Source of the DNA: an uncultured Burkholderiales bacterium
GTDB lineage: Bacteria; Pseudomonadota; Gammaproteobacteria; Burkholderiales; Eutrophovitaceae
Direction of reading: 5' to 3'
NCBI GenBank assembly: GCA_951812315.1
Contig: CATOSA010000006.1
Span: 250,091 to 314,090 of the forward strand
Length of the DNA: 64,000 nucleotides
Below the pieces are notes generated by a model that worked only from the letters and a program-made list of their open reading frames with translations, ran no database searches and was not told the origin of the DNA. Of this stretch, positions 9,023-18,737 are shown piece after piece. Every line of letters begins with the position of its first letter. Within the stretch, counting starts at the first letter, position 1. Both the position numbers and the translations under genes were made by a program.

Positions 9023-9502
9023 CTATGGTAGCTTGTAATCGAGCCGCTGAAATGTCACCCAACCGCCATTGCTACCTGTTGGTCCTGACCCGGTCCACGG
9101 TCCGCTTCCGGTTATGCCAAGGTATTTTCCAGTTCCGCCGACGATGACGTTGGTACCTGAATTTCCTTCGCCGAACCAGTCCATGAAGATACGATCTCCG
9201 TCTGGATCACCGAACGCACAATAACCCTTGCTCGGTGCTGCGTCATCCAGTGAAAGAAACGTGTAGACGCATTCCGCAGGTCCCAGGTGGAGCGGCCCGC
9301 TACCGTCGTCGTTGAAGGCTGTTCCGACAGCGCTGCCGTGTCCTTGCAGGTGACCATCCGCCGCACTCAAGGTCTCGCCCACGTTCTTCCATCCCGTATG
9401 CCAGCTTATGCTGCCACTTTTCGGAAGACCTTGCGCGCCGGCAACAGCCGACACGATGGCCAGACAACAACCTGCCAGCAATATTTCCAGTGTCTTGTTC
9501 AT
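9023..9502 (-). CDS. Secreted protein of unknown function
   Basis: A 159-residue protein with a clear signal peptide (MNKTLEILLAGCCLAIVSAVAGAQG). The mature part is rich in Gly, Ser and aromatic residues, with the pattern GGTGKYLGITGSGPWTGSG near the C-terminus. That pattern is reminiscent of beta-barrel proteins of the allene oxide cyclase/dirigent type, but the resemblance is too weak to name a function. Two cysteines (AECVYTF, KGYCAFG) could form a disulfide. It stands alone, convergent to the mltB-like gene. Confidence 0.7.
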   Translation of the reverse strand: MNKTLEILLAGCCLAIVSAVAGAQGLPKSGSISWHTGWKNVGETLSAADGHLQGHGSAVGTAFNDDGSGPLHLGPAECVYTFLSLDDAAPSKGYCAFGDPDGDRIFMDWFGEGNSGTNVIVGGTGKYLGITGSGPWTGSGPTGSNGGWVTFQRLDYKLP

Positions 9503-9620
9503 GGCATCCTCTCAGTTGGTGGTATGTTGAGCAATGTCGGCGGACAATGCCGAGTACGGCAAGCTTCAGAACATGATTGCCCGATGTATGAGCTTAGGCT
9601 CGCGACCGAGACCGTAGAAG

Positions 9621-9640
9621 TTTGTAACTGTTTGTAACCT
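9621..9640. repeat. Two 10-bp direct repeats upstream of the broken regulator
   Basis: TTTGTAACTG is followed directly by TTTGTAACCT. The pair lies between the divergent genes at 9502 (minus) and 9754 (plus). One helical turn of spacing is what a regulator binding in tandem would use, but this is inference from two copies only. Confidence 0.3.
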
Positions 9641-9753
9641 CGGCCAGCGCTTACAATGGCGCGAAATGCTTCGCATGCTGTCGTGAAAACGGCCTTGAAT
9701 AGGCGACGTTGCACGATCGGATGCGGGACACAGGGTTTTTACAGAGGGATCTT

Positions 9754-11406
9754 GTGGCTAAGCCCGACAAACCATCCGTGCAAGGCGATTCATCGGTTTC
9801 CCCGGTTGCTGTTCGTGACCAACTGGAGCGCGTTTTATTGAGCGATGGTTTCAAGAGATCGCCCCGTATGGCGGAGTTTCTCCAATTTGTAGTGTCCGAG
9901 ACCCTCGCCGGGAATGCAGTCCGACTCAAAGAATATGCCATTGCGGTCGACGTATTTGGTCGAGACACCTCGTTTGATCCCAATACCAATGCCGTGGTGC
10001 GGGTGGAGGCAAGCCGCCTGCGCCACCGGCTACAGGAGTATTTTCTGGGGCCCGGACGTGGCGATCCTGTCCATATCACGTTGCCGCCTGGAAGCTATGT
10101 AACCCGTTTCGACACCAGCCCAAGACGCGAAGAACGAGTTCCCGAACGCCAAGCTCCGCTGGCGCTACCGGATAAACCGTCGATTGCGGTTCTCCCGTTC
10201 ACAAATATTGGCGATGAAACTGAGCAGGGCTATTTCGCTGACGGTATCGTCGAGGACCTGATTACCGCGCTATCCCGCATTCGTTGGCTGTTTGTTACCG
10301 CGCGAAATTCGAGTTTCACCTACAAGGGTCGCGCCGTGGATGTCAAACAGGTGGGGCTTGAGATGGGCGTTCGTTACGTTTTGGAAGGTAGCGTGCGACG
10401 TGCCGGAAATCGAATCCGCATTTCCGCCCAATTGATAGATGCGAGCACCGGCTACCATCTTTGGGCGAACCATTTTGATCGAGAGCTGGAAAACATGTTC
10501 GCGCTGCAAGACGAGATCATTGACATGATTGCCGGTGCGATCGAGCCGGAATTGAGTGCGGCTGAGCGGGAGCGTGCCGTTCGGCGCCCGCCTGACAGCC
10601 TCAAGGCGTGGGGGCTGTATCAACTTGGCCTGAATCAAATGTACCGGTTTACCGCGGATGGTAATCGGGATGCCCACCGTTTGCTCAGCCTTGCAGCTGC
10701 GGACGACCCGCTATTTGCGGCACCGCTCGGAGTGCAGGCGGTACGTATGGTTTCTTGATTTTAATCTCGGATTTGCGAATGATCCTGAACTGGCGTGCGC
10801 TGAAGCGGTGGTTGCGGGTCGCGCAGCCGTCGCGCGGGACGGCAAGGATCCGATGGCACATTTTGGACTGGGTCGTGGTCTTTGTGCAGCAGGAAATGTA
10901 GAGGCCGCCATAGCATCTCTCGAAACCTCGTTGGAACTCAATCCGAATTTCGCGCCCGGCCATCTGGGGCTTGGTTGCTCTGTTGAATGCGGGGCGCAAT
11001 CAGGACGCGCTCGCATCCCTTGATGTCGCGATCCGGCTGTCACCTCATGCGCCGATTCTTTTGGACAATGGAAAATGCCCGCGCCACCGTCAAGATCGAG
11101 TTGGGTGAACATGAAGAAGCTGTTTCGGATGCACTACGCGCGTGCCGGCGCCCGAATACGAGCTTCCACTGTTACCTCTCGCTCGCCTCAGCGTTGGCCA
11201 GCCTGGGTCGCAACGAGGAAGCACAAGAGGCGTGCGACGCGCTTTCTGATTTGTGGCCGGATTTTTCTGTGGGGGACCTCGCCAGGGTGCAGTCGCTTGC
11301 GCAAATTTCCGCGACACCTCGATGGCGGGCTGGACTTTGCAAGGCGGGTTTCAACCTGCCGAAGACCGCGGAATCCGGAGGCTCATCAGAAACGCTGCCT
11401 AGGTGA
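9754..11406 (+). pseudogene. Frameshifted TolB-like/TPR regulator
   Basis: The first frame (to 10758) encodes an N-terminal winged-helix-like domain (RSPRMAEFLQFVVSETL, then VVRVEASRLRHRLQEYF) and a TolB/FlgO-like domain (KPSIAVLPFTNIGD, YFADGIVEDLITALSRI, VRYVLEGSVRRAGNRIRISAQL, GYHLWANHFDR). The C-terminal TPR region is then spread over other frames: GNVEAAIASLETSLELNPNF (to about 10975), NAGRNQDALASLDVAIRLSPHAP (to about 11055), and IELGEHEEAVSDALRAC with SLGRNEEAQEACDAL (to about 11406). At least three indels are needed to join them. GTG 9754 has GAGGG 5 nt upstream. An ATG at 9721 lacks a ribosome binding site. Confidence 0.75.
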
Positions 11407-11511
11407 ACTCCGTCGTTTTTCCATCAAGTTTTGAGCTTCAGCGCCGCTTGTGTTGGTAGAAACGCATATCTGGACGTCAAATTGCGGTGCTGGCCCGGGC
11501 AATTTGCATCG

Positions 11512-14151
11512 TCAGTCTGTACCGGGCTCTTCTCGTAGCTGTTGTTTCAGGCGGTAAAGTGCTTCCAGCGCTTCCCTTGGCGCCATCGAATCGGGCTCGA
11601 TGGAATCGAGGAAGTCCAGAGTCGGGTGCCTTTTGGCCGGCGCAGGTTTCGCTTCGCTGAACAAGTCGCGCTGAGGGCTGCGCGCCGCTGCGTCCTCTTC
11701 AAGTTTTGCCAGTTGTTTTTTTGCATTTCCAATGACTGGCTGCGGGACGCCGGCCAGCCGCGCGACCTGAATGCCATAGCTGCGAGAAGCCGGGCCTTGT
11801 TCAACAGTGTGCAGGAAGACGATGCGGTCCTTGTGTTCGACCGCAGAGACATGCACGTTGGCCACGTCCGGATATTCTTCTTCCAGTCGCGTCAATTCGA
11901 AATAGTGCGTCGCGAACAGGGTATAACTCTGATTGTGCTCAATCAGGTGGCGAGCAATTGCAATTGCCAGCGCAAGTCCGTCAAACGTGGATGTGCCGCG
12001 ACCGATCTCGTCCATAATGACCAGGCTTTGTCGGCTGGCGTTGTGCAGGATATTTGCTGCTTCGGACATTTCCACCATGAATGTTGACTGCCCACCGGCA
12101 AGGTTGTCTGATGCACCGATTCGGGTAAACAGTCTGTCCACCGGGCCGATCGTTGCGCGCCTGGCTGGCACAAAACTGCCAACATGGGCGAGCAGGACAA
12201 TCAGCGCGACCTGGCGCATGTACGTGGATTTCCCGCCCATATTCGGGCCGGTCACTAGTAACAGGCGGCGTCGCGGGCCGAGCGACGCATCGTTTCCGAT
12301 AAATTCATCGGTTTGCCGTTCTACGACGGCATGCCGCCCCGATTCGATTTCGACGATCTCATCGTCGCTGAAGGAAGGCCGCGCGTAACCATCTTCGGCG
12401 GCAATGCGCGCGAAAGCGATCAGTCCGTCGAGTTCGGCTGCAGCAGTCGCAATGGACTGCAGTCTTGGCAGATGTGCGTCAAGTATTTCCAGCAACTGTT
12501 CGTAGAGAAATTTTTCTCGCTTGAGTGCGCGATCTTTTGCAGACAGCGCCTTGTCCTCGAACGCCTTGAGTTCCGGTGTGATGTAGCGTTCGGCATTCTT
12601 CAGCGTCTGGCGGCGTCGATATTCATCCGGTACTTTCTCAGACTGTGTCCGGCTTACTTCAATATAGAACCCGTGAACGCGGTTGTATTCGACTTTCAGA
12701 TTCTGAATCCCGGTTCGCTCGCGTTCTTTGAGTTCCAGTGCGAGAAGAAAATCGCCGCTGTCCTTTCGGATCGCGCGCAAATCATCCAGTTCGGAATCGT
12801 AGCCGTCGTTGACAACTCCACCGTCCGTCAGAACATTGGCTGGCTCGGCATGAATTGCCGATTCGAGCAAATCCAGGACTTCCGGGCAGGGCGCCAGCTG
12901 TGCCGAGAGGTGTTGCAGAAGCGGCGCGACAGTGCCACTCAGAACACTACCTACATCGGGGAGTTTGGCGAGCGTGTTGCGCAGGCCTGACAGATCACGC
13001 GGACGCGCACTGCGCAATGCGATGCGAGTGCTGATGCGTTCAACATCGGAAAATTGTGAAAGAACAGCGTGTAGCCGGTCACTGGGAGAGTTAGGGTTTC
13101 TTGTGCCAAGCCAGTCAACCGATTCCAACCGTGCAGAAAGGCGCGCACGGTCGCGCAGGGGATGGTGTAGCGCGTGCCGCAACCAGCGACTACCCATGCT
13201 GGTTGCACAGGTGTCGAAAAGCGACAGCAACGTGGGAGACGATTCACCGCGCAGCGTTTCGCTGATCTCGAGATTGCGGCGCGTGGCAGCATCCAGTTGC
13301 AGAAACTCGTCATCGGACTCGACCTGCAGACTTCGCACGTGAGAGATGGCGGTTCCTCCCTGTGTGGACTGTGCATAATCGAGGAGCGCGCCGGCAGCTG
13401 AAATTGCCGGGCCCATGTGCTGGCAACCAAAGCCGTCGAGATCGCGGGTCTGGAATTGTTTCGTCAATAACCGTGTTGCTCCATCCTCGTCGAAACGCCA
13501 ATCAGGGAGGTGCTTTACCTGAATTTGAAGATTATCGGGCAACTCAAATGCTGAGTCGTCGGCTACCAGCAGCTCTGCCGGCTGCAGTCTGAGGAGTTCT
13601 GTCGACAGGCCATCTATTCCGGTTTCCTTTATCCGGAAATTTCCGCTCGCCAGCGACAGCCATGCGAGTCCGAGCGTACTATTTTCTACAACTAAGGATG
13701 CCAGGATATTCTCGCGTTTGTCGTCAAGTAGTGCGGCGTCGGTGAGTGTGCCCGGTGTGACGATGCGGACCACTTTGCGTTCAACCGGCCCTTTTGCCGT
13801 TGCCGTGTCTCCAATCTGTTCGCAAATTGCCACCGATTCGCCCAGCCGTACCAGCTTCGCCAGATATTGCTCGGCCGCGTGGTACGGCACGCCCGCCATG
13901 CGAATGGGCGTGCCGCCCGACGAGCCACGAGATGTCAACGTAATGTCCAGCAACTTCGCGGCACGAACCGCATCGTCATAAAACAGTTCGTAGAAGTCGC
14001 CCATCCGGTAAAGCAGCAACTTGTCGGTGTGCTCGGCCTTTATGCGAAGATACTGTTGCATCATCGGTGTGTGGGCCGATGTTGTGCCGCGTTTGGCCGA
14101 GGCCTGCGTATGTTTATCGCTTCGGCGGGTCATCGCGAACAACAGATTCAT
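11512..14151 (-). CDS. mutS: DNA mismatch repair protein MutS
   Basis: An 879-residue mismatch recognition ATPase that recruits MutL. The N-terminal mismatch-binding Phe-x-Glu is seen in [13 protein letters not shown]. The C-terminal ATPase has Walker [11 protein letters not shown], the [19 protein letters not shown] block and FATHYFEL. The length is normal. It begins 3 nt after the suhB stop, so the two genes are co-transcribed. A second in-frame ATG lies six codons in. Confidence 0.96.
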   Translation of the reverse strand: MNLLFAMTRRSDKHTQASAKRGTTSAHTPMMQQYLRIKAEHTDKLLLYRMGDFYELFYDDAVRAAKLLDITLTSRGSSGGTPIRMAGVPYHAAEQYLAKLVRLGESVAICEQIGDTATAKGPVERKVVRIVTPGTLTDAALLDDKRENILASLVVENSTLGLAWLSLASGNFRIKETGIDGLSTELLRLQPAELLVADDSAFELPDNLQIQVKHLPDWRFDEDGATRLLTKQFQTRDLDGFGCQHMGPAISAAGALLDYAQSTQGGTAISHVRSLQVESDDEFLQLDAATRRNLEISETLRGESSPTLLSLFDTCATSMGSRWLRHALHHPLRDRARLSARLESVDWLGTRNPNSPSDRLHAVLSQFSDVERISTRIALRSARPRDLSGLRNTLAKLPDVGSVLSGTVAPLLQHLSAQLAPCPEVLDLLESAIHAEPANVLTDGGVVNDGYDSELDDLRAIRKDSGDFLLALELKERERTGIQNLKVEYNRVHGFYIEVSRTQSEKVPDEYRRRQTLKNAERYITPELKAFEDKALSAKDRALKREKFLYEQLLEILDAHLPRLQSIATAAAELDGLIAFARIAAEDGYARPSFSDDEIVEIESGRHAVVERQTDEFIGNDASLGPRRRLLLVTGPNMGGKSTYMRQVALIVLLAHVGSFVPARRATIGPVDRLFTRIGASDNLAGGQSTFMVEMSEAANILHNASRQSLVIMDEIGRGTSTFDGLALAIAIARHLIEHNQSYTLFATHYFELTRLEEEYPDVANVHVSAVEHKDRIVFLHTVEQGPASRSYGIQVARLAGVPQPVIGNAKKQLAKLEEDAAARSPQRDLFSEAKPAPAKRHPTLDFLDSIEPDSMAPREALEALYRLKQQLREEPGTD

Positions 14152-14154
14152 GGG

Positions 14155-14982
14155 TTAGCGTAAACCCGCAGCAGGGCGGTTTGTGCCGCTTTTCATTTTG
14201 GCCGTGAGGTGCGGTTGCAATACTTGCAGCAACTGGGCGAATATTTTCGGGTTGCCTGCCATGATGCTGCCGGATTCCATGTAGCTCGACTCGCCTTGCA
14301 GATCTCCGACCAGTCCACCGGCTTCGGAGATCAACAGAGTGCCAGCCGCCATATCCCATGGTGACAGGCCGATTTCCCAGAATCCGTCGAGGCGGCCTGC
14401 GGCGACGCTTGCCAGGTCGAGTGCCGCCGCGCCTGGGCGTCGGATGCCTGCGGTCTTCGTCGTGAGGTCTTTGAACATCGCGGTATAAGCGTCGATCTCA
14501 GCGGATACACGAAACGGAAAACCGGTGCCAATGAGACAATCGATCAGCTTGTCGCGTTTGGATACCCGCAGGCGACGATCGTTCAGAAAAGCGCCACTGC
14601 CTCTGGATGCGGTGTACAAGTCATTGTGCACCGGATCGTAAACTACGCCGTGCTGAATTCGTCCCTTGTGTGCCAACGCGATTGATACGGCATAGACAGG
14701 GAAGCCGTGTAAAAAGTTGGTCGTACCGTCGAGCGGATCGATGATCCAGACATACTCTGAATCTCCTGAGGCGCCGCTTTCCTCTGCTAAGATCGCGTGG
14801 TCCGGGTAGACGCTTTTGAGCGTTTCAATAATGGCGTCCTCGGCCGCACGATCGACTTCGGATACCAAGTCATTGAGACTCTTATGGCGCACCGTGAGTG
14901 CGTCAAGATTGTCGGACGCGCGATTGATTATCGCGCCGGCGCGGCGAGCGGCCTTCACCGCGAAATTCAACGTCGGATGCAT
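14155..14982 (-). CDS. suhB: Inositol-1-monophosphatase family protein SuhB
   Basis: A Mg-dependent inositol monophosphatase-fold protein. In E. coli SuhB also joins the rRNA transcription antitermination complex. The metal-binding motifs are [23 protein letters not shown] and [20 protein letters not shown] 14982 gives the classical N-terminus [20 protein letters not shown] six codons upstream is less likely. It is divergent from trmJ, the usual gammaproteobacterial arrangement, and lies directly upstream of mutS. Confidence 0.93.
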   Translation of the reverse strand: MHPTLNFAVKAARRAGAIINRASDNLDALTVRHKSLNDLVSEVDRAAEDAIIETLKSVYPDHAILAEESGASGDSEYVWIIDPLDGTTNFLHGFPVYAVSIALAHKGRIQHGVVYDPVHNDLYTASRGSGAFLNDRRLRVSKRDKLIDCLIGTGFPFRVSAEIDAYTAMFKDLTTKTAGIRRPGAAALDLASVAAGRLDGFWEIGLSPWDMAAGTLLISEAGGLVGDLQGESSYMESGSIMAGNPKIFAQLLQVLQPHLTAKMKSGTNRPAAGLR

Positions 14983-15085
14983 GTGACCTAGGGTTGTCAA
15001 AGAACGAAGCCGCGATTTTATATGAATGTCAATCAGATTGAATGTGATTTCGTTTGCAGGTTATTTCTGACTTGAGCGTCACGTA

Positions 15086-15817
15086 ATGAACGACACGGCT
15101 AATTTGGAGCGGGTGCGAATTGTTCTGTTGCATACCAGCCATCCGGGCAATATCGGTGCGGCAGCGCGAGCAATGAGAACAATGGGGCTTTCGCATCTGT
15201 ACCTTGTCGAGCCGAAGACATTTCCGCATGCCGACGCGCGTGCACTGGCTGCGGGCGCGCTGGATATTCTGAATAGTGCGGTGGTGTGCAAGACGCTTGA
15301 GCAAGCGCTCGCCGGCACGGTGCTGGCGGTCGCGTCGACGGCTCGCAATCGCGACCTCAGTCACGAAGTGGTAGATTGCCGAACGGCGAGTCTCAGGCTG
15401 GTTTCGGAGTCACGCAGGGGCGATGTTGCGCTGGTATTTGGCACCGAACGTACCGGCTTGACGGTTGCCGAGGTTAACAAGTGCGGTCTGATCGCGACGA
15501 TTCCCGCGAGCACCACTTATGCGTCCCTGAATCTTGCACAGGCAGTGCAGGTGTTCGCGTACGAACTTCGTATGGCCTCGAATACTTCGGGCAGCCCACC
15601 TGCCGCTGATCCGGTGAATCTTGCAACGCACGAAGAGGTGGAACATTTCTACGAACACCTGGAGCGTACGCTGCATGCCACTGGATTTCTCAATCCGGAA
15701 CAACCCGGGCGACTGATGCAGCGCATGCGCCGTCTTTTCGCTCGCAGCCGTCTCGAGAAAGAGGAAGTCAACATTCTGCGCGGAATTCTCAGCGCAATGC
15801 AGGACAAAGCTCAGTAG
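15086..15817 (+). CDS. trmJ: tRNA (cytidine/uridine-32-2'-O-)-methyltransferase TrmJ
   Basis: A 243-residue SPOUT-class methyltransferase that 2'-O-methylates position 32 of the tRNA anticodon loop with SAM. Family signatures are IVLLHTSHPGNIGAAARAM near the N-terminus, LVFGTERTGLT, and the trefoil-knot segment YASLNLAQAVQVFAYEL. The C-terminal dimerisation extension is present. It precedes cysE and iscR. The trmJ-iscR linkage is common in gammaproteobacteria. Confidence 0.92.
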   Translation: MNDTANLERVRIVLLHTSHPGNIGAAARAMRTMGLSHLYLVEPKTFPHADARALAAGALDILNSAVVCKTLEQALAGTVLAVASTARNRDLSHEVVDCRTASLRLVSESRRGDVALVFGTERTGLTVAEVNKCGLIATIPASTTYASLNLAQAVQVFAYELRMASNTSGSPPAADPVNLATHEEVEHFYEHLERTLHATGFLNPEQPGRLMQRMRRLFARSRLEKEEVNILRGILSAMQDKAQ

Positions 15818-15856
15818 AATTGCCGCTTTTCGAAATGCGGTATTGGGAGATTCGAG

Positions 15857-16609
15857 ATGCTTGATGAGCTCCGGGAAGATATTCGTGTCGTGTTTGACAG
15901 GGACCCTGCTGCGCGCTCGACTTGGGAAGTGGTCACCTGTTATCCCGGATTTCATGCGATCTTGTTTCACCGGGTGTCGCACCGATTATGGCAATCGGGG
16001 CTCAAGTGGCTTGCGCGTTTGCTATCTCATTTCGGTCGCTGGATAACCGGCATTGAAATTCATCCGGGTGCGACCATAGGCTGGCGCTTTTTTATCGATC
16101 ATGGGATGGGCGTAGTGATCGGTGAAACATCGGTGATTGGTGATGATTGCACGCTCTATCATGGAGTTACGCTTGGTGGTACCTCATGGAGCAAAGGCAA
16201 GCGGCATCCAACGCTCGGCAACGGGGTGGTTATCGGTGCCGGCGCGAAAGTCCTTGGGCCGATTGCATTAGGTGACGGCGCCAGGGTTGGTTCAAACGCC
16301 GTTGTGGTCAGAGATCTCCCGACCGGATCCACCGCCGTCGGTATTCCGGCGCGAATCCTGGACGAGGAATCCAAGGTCGCCAGAGAGCAGGCGGCTGAAC
16401 GCATGGGATTTTCTGCCTATGCAATCAGCGCCGACATGAACGATCCAGTCGTCAAGGCGATACATGGGATCGTGGACCATACCGCCCACATTGATGGTTG
16501 TATCGCTTACATCCTCGAGGAGCTGGAGAAGCTTGGCGTGAAAGTCGAAGATGAAAGAGCAACCGCTGACAAATTCGACCCGGAATACCTGAATAAAATT
16601 GTTGACTGA
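15857..16609 (+). CDS. cysE: Serine O-acetyltransferase CysE
   Basis: A 250-residue acetyltransferase making O-acetylserine, the precursor of cysteine. It has an N-terminal helical part, then a left-handed beta-helix of hexapeptide repeats ([46 protein letters not shown]) with the catalytic His in [18 protein letters not shown] precedes ATG 15857. Placed just before iscR and two cysteine desulfurases, it links cysteine supply to Fe-S assembly. Confidence 0.92.
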   Translation: MLDELREDIRVVFDRDPAARSTWEVVTCYPGFHAILFHRVSHRLWQSGLKWLARLLSHFGRWITGIEIHPGATIGWRFFIDHGMGVVIGETSVIGDDCTLYHGVTLGGTSWSKGKRHPTLGNGVVIGAGAKVLGPIALGDGARVGSNAVVVRDLPTGSTAVGIPARILDEESKVAREQAAERMGFSAYAISADMNDPVVKAIHGIVDHTAHIDGCIAYILEELEKLGVKVEDERATADKFDPEYLNKIVD

Positions 16610-16626
16610 ATTTGTCGGGAACTAAT

Positions 16627-16651
16627 ATACTTGACTGCAATAGTCTGGTAT
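16627..16651 (+). promoter_or_regulatory. Type 1 IscR binding site (iscR operator)
   Basis: A 25-bp imperfect palindrome centred on TTGACTGCAATAGTC. It starts with ATAC and ends with GGTAT, and differs from the E. coli type 1 IscR consensus (ATA-S-YYGACT-RWWWY-AGTC-RRS-TAT) at only two degenerate positions. Its last base overlaps the TTGACG -35 box at 16651-16656, with TTAAAT (16674-16679) as a -10 at 17-bp spacing. It therefore lies where [2Fe-2S]-IscR would block RNA polymerase, giving feedback control of the whole cluster. Confidence 0.8.
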
Positions 16652-16702
16652 TGACGAATCCATTTTAATGTATTTAAATCAATTGGTTGTGAGAGGTGCG
16701 CT

Positions 16703-17185
16703 ATGCGACTGACGACTAAAGGGCGGTTTGCCGTAACAGCAATGGTTGATTTGGGGATGAGCGGCGGCGCGGCGCCGGTAACGCTCGGCGGAATCAGCGA
16801 GCGCCAGCGGATATCGCTTTCTTATCTCGAGCAACTGTTCGGCAAGCTGCGGCGCAGTTCACTTGTGACCAGCGTGCGCGGTCCGGGCGGCGGTTACCTG
16901 TTGGCCAAGCCGGCTTCCGACATTTCTGTCGGTGAAATCATTCTGGCTGTAGATGAACCGATTGATGCGACACAGTGTGGCGGCAAGGAGAATTGCCACG
17001 ACGAGCAAAAATGCATTACGCACGACTTGTGGATGGATTTGAATCGCCACATTTTCGAATACCTCGGATCGGTGATGTTGTCTGAACTGGTCGACAAGTC
17101 AAAGGGCCAGCCATCGCGACTTTCAGTGGTTGAACTGGTCGACCGGCGTACAGCAGAGCGGCGAGCGACACCCGCATCGGCCTGA
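16703..17185 (+). CDS. iscR: Fe-S cluster regulator IscR
   Basis: A 160-residue Rrf2-family winged-helix repressor that senses Fe-S status. The N-terminal MRLTTKGRFAVTAMVDL and RGPGGGYLLAKP (wing) are typical. The [2Fe-2S] ligands are Cys92, Cys98 and Cys104 in CGGKENCHDEQKC, with His107 after them: the same numbering as E. coli IscR. GAGAGG lies before the start. It is the first gene of the Fe-S cluster and most probably represses its own promoter through the site at 16627-16651. Confidence 0.95.
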   Translation: MRLTTKGRFAVTAMVDLGMSGGAAPVTLGGISERQRISLSYLEQLFGKLRRSSLVTSVRGPGGGYLLAKPASDISVGEIILAVDEPIDATQCGGKENCHDEQKCITHDLWMDLNRHIFEYLGSVMLSELVDKSKGQPSRLSVVELVDRRTAERRATPASA

Positions 17186-17227
17186 GCAGGCGGATGTTCG
17201 CACGATGTTTCTTGTAGATATTTATCA

Positions 17228-18370
17228 ATGAGCACCTATTTCGACCATGACGCAACGACGCCGATCGACGATCATGTGTTGCAGGCGATGATGCCGTATC
17301 TTCGTGATCAGTACGGTAACGCGTCAAGCAGGCACGATTCAGGCACCCGTGCGCGCCGGGCCGTGAATATGGCGCGCGAACAGGTTGCTGCGCTGGTTAG
17401 TGTGCAGCCGGCACAGGTCGTATTCGTATCCGGCGGCACCGAGGCAAACAATATGTTCGTCAAGGGCATAGCGGCGTATCTGAAGCCGTCACAAATTGCC
17501 ATATCGGCGATCGAGCATCCATGCGTGATGAAACCGGCGGCCTCTCTCGCGCGAACGGGTTGGAAGGTACGCAAACTGAATGTCGATGCGAACGGGACGG
17601 TCAATCTTGAAGACGTAGAGCATGCAGTGAGTGCACCCACGGGAATGGTATCGGTGATGCTTGCCAACAATGAGACGGGAGTACTGCAGCCGGTCGCACA
17701 GGTGGCCGAGTATGCGCGTACGGCGCGCGCATGGATGCATACCGACGCGGTGCAATGCGCAGGAAAAGTCCCTGTTGATTTCGAGGCGCTGGGCGTGCAT
17801 GCGATGACCCTTTCGGCACACAAGATGTACGGACCCAAAGGCGCTGGTGCGCTCGTGGTGCACAAGCGATTGCCGATCAAACCTCTTATTGACGGTGGTG
17901 GTCATGAAGGCGGGCTCAGATCCGGCACCGAGAACGTACCGGCAATCGTCGGGTTCGGCGCCGCTTGCGAACTAGCCGGGTCGAGAATGGCTACGCTCAG
18001 TGATCATACGGCCGCTTTGCGCGCAGCCGTTGAGAGGGGGCTGGCCGAGTGCGGAGCAACAATCTTTGGATCGCGCGCGCCGCGTATCCCGAATACGACC
18101 TACTTCGCATTCAAGAATATCGATGGAGAATCGCTTGTCATCGAACTTAACAAATGCGGTTTTGCCATGGCGAGCGGTGCTGCATGTTCGAGCACAAGTA
18201 CCGAGCCCAGTGCCACCCTGCTGGCAATGGGCGTGGACCCCGATCTCGCACGAGGTGCAGTTCGTTTGAGTTTCGGTGCCGATAACACTTTGCAGCAAGT
18301 CGAAGAATTTCTGATAGCAGTGGCGAATGTGGTTGGCCGGTTGAGCCGGCTGGCCGCGGTCGCGGTCTAG
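17228..18370 (+). CDS. Group I cysteine desulfurase (IscS/NifS-like)
   Basis: A PLP enzyme of 380 residues that takes sulfur from cysteine and carries it as a persulfide for Fe-S assembly. The PLP lysine is Lys199 in SAHKMYGPKG. The mobile-loop catalytic cysteine is Cys320 in ASGAACSSTS, the long group I loop. Other family blocks are GGTEANNMFVKG, IEHPCVM and HTDAVQ. It sits between iscR and an A-type carrier, 42 nt after iscR. A second, group II desulfurase (sufS) is encoded 4 kb downstream in the same cluster. Whether it is a true IscS (which also serves tRNA thiolation) cannot be decided here. Confidence 0.9.
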   Translation: MSTYFDHDATTPIDDHVLQAMMPYLRDQYGNASSRHDSGTRARRAVNMAREQVAALVSVQPAQVVFVSGGTEANNMFVKGIAAYLKPSQIAISAIEHPCVMKPAASLARTGWKVRKLNVDANGTVNLEDVEHAVSAPTGMVSVMLANNETGVLQPVAQVAEYARTARAWMHTDAVQCAGKVPVDFEALGVHAMTLSAHKMYGPKGAGALVVHKRLPIKPLIDGGGHEGGLRSGTENVPAIVGFGAACELAGSRMATLSDHTAALRAAVERGLAECGATIFGSRAPRIPNTTYFAFKNIDGESLVIELNKCGFAMASGAACSSTSTEPSATLLAMGVDPDLARGAVRLSFGADNTLQQVEEFLIAVANVVGRLSRLAAVAV

Positions 18371-18380
18371 GAGTAAACGT

Positions 18381-18737
18381 ATGACGATTCATGTAACAGA
18401 GAATGCGGCGCGGCACATAGGCCGGGCGATTGAGGCGAAAGGTGGTCTGGGATTGCGCCTGGGCGTGAAAACGGTTGGTTGTTCGGGCCTGACCTATACC
18501 TTTGACTACGCGACCGAGGTCGGCGATGACGATGCAGCATTTGAGTCCAATGGCGTCAAGGTTGTCGTGCGCCGCCTCGACCTCGCATTTCTGGATGGCT
18601 CGACACTCGATTTCGAACGCAATGGGCTGAATGAGATGTTCAAGGTCGATAACCCCAAAGCAATTGCGACTTGTGGTTGCGGGGAAAGCTTCACGGTCGA
18701 TTCCACTGACTCAAAAGTCCCCGAGGAGACGGTATGA
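18381..18737 (+). CDS. A-type Fe-S carrier (IscA/SufA family)
   Basis: A 118-residue HesB-like carrier that receives clusters from the scaffold and passes them to target proteins. The three invariant cysteines are Cys34 (KTVGCSG), Cys98 and Cys100 (TCGCGESF). AGGAG precedes the start 10 nt after the desulfurase stop, and its own stop overlaps the sufB start (ATGA). It could be named IscA or SufA; the operon position favours a SufA-like role. Confidence 0.9.
   Translation: MTIHVTENAARHIGRAIEAKGGLGLRLGVKTVGCSGLTYTFDYATEVGDDDAAFESNGVKVVVRRLDLAFLDGSTLDFERNGLNEMFKVDNPKAIATCGCGESFTVDSTDSKVPEETV

Noticed and set aside
12313-12990. Plus-strand open frame of 225 codons inside mutS
   Set aside because: mutS on the other strand is conserved over its whole length; the frame has no family-like sequence or ribosome binding site.
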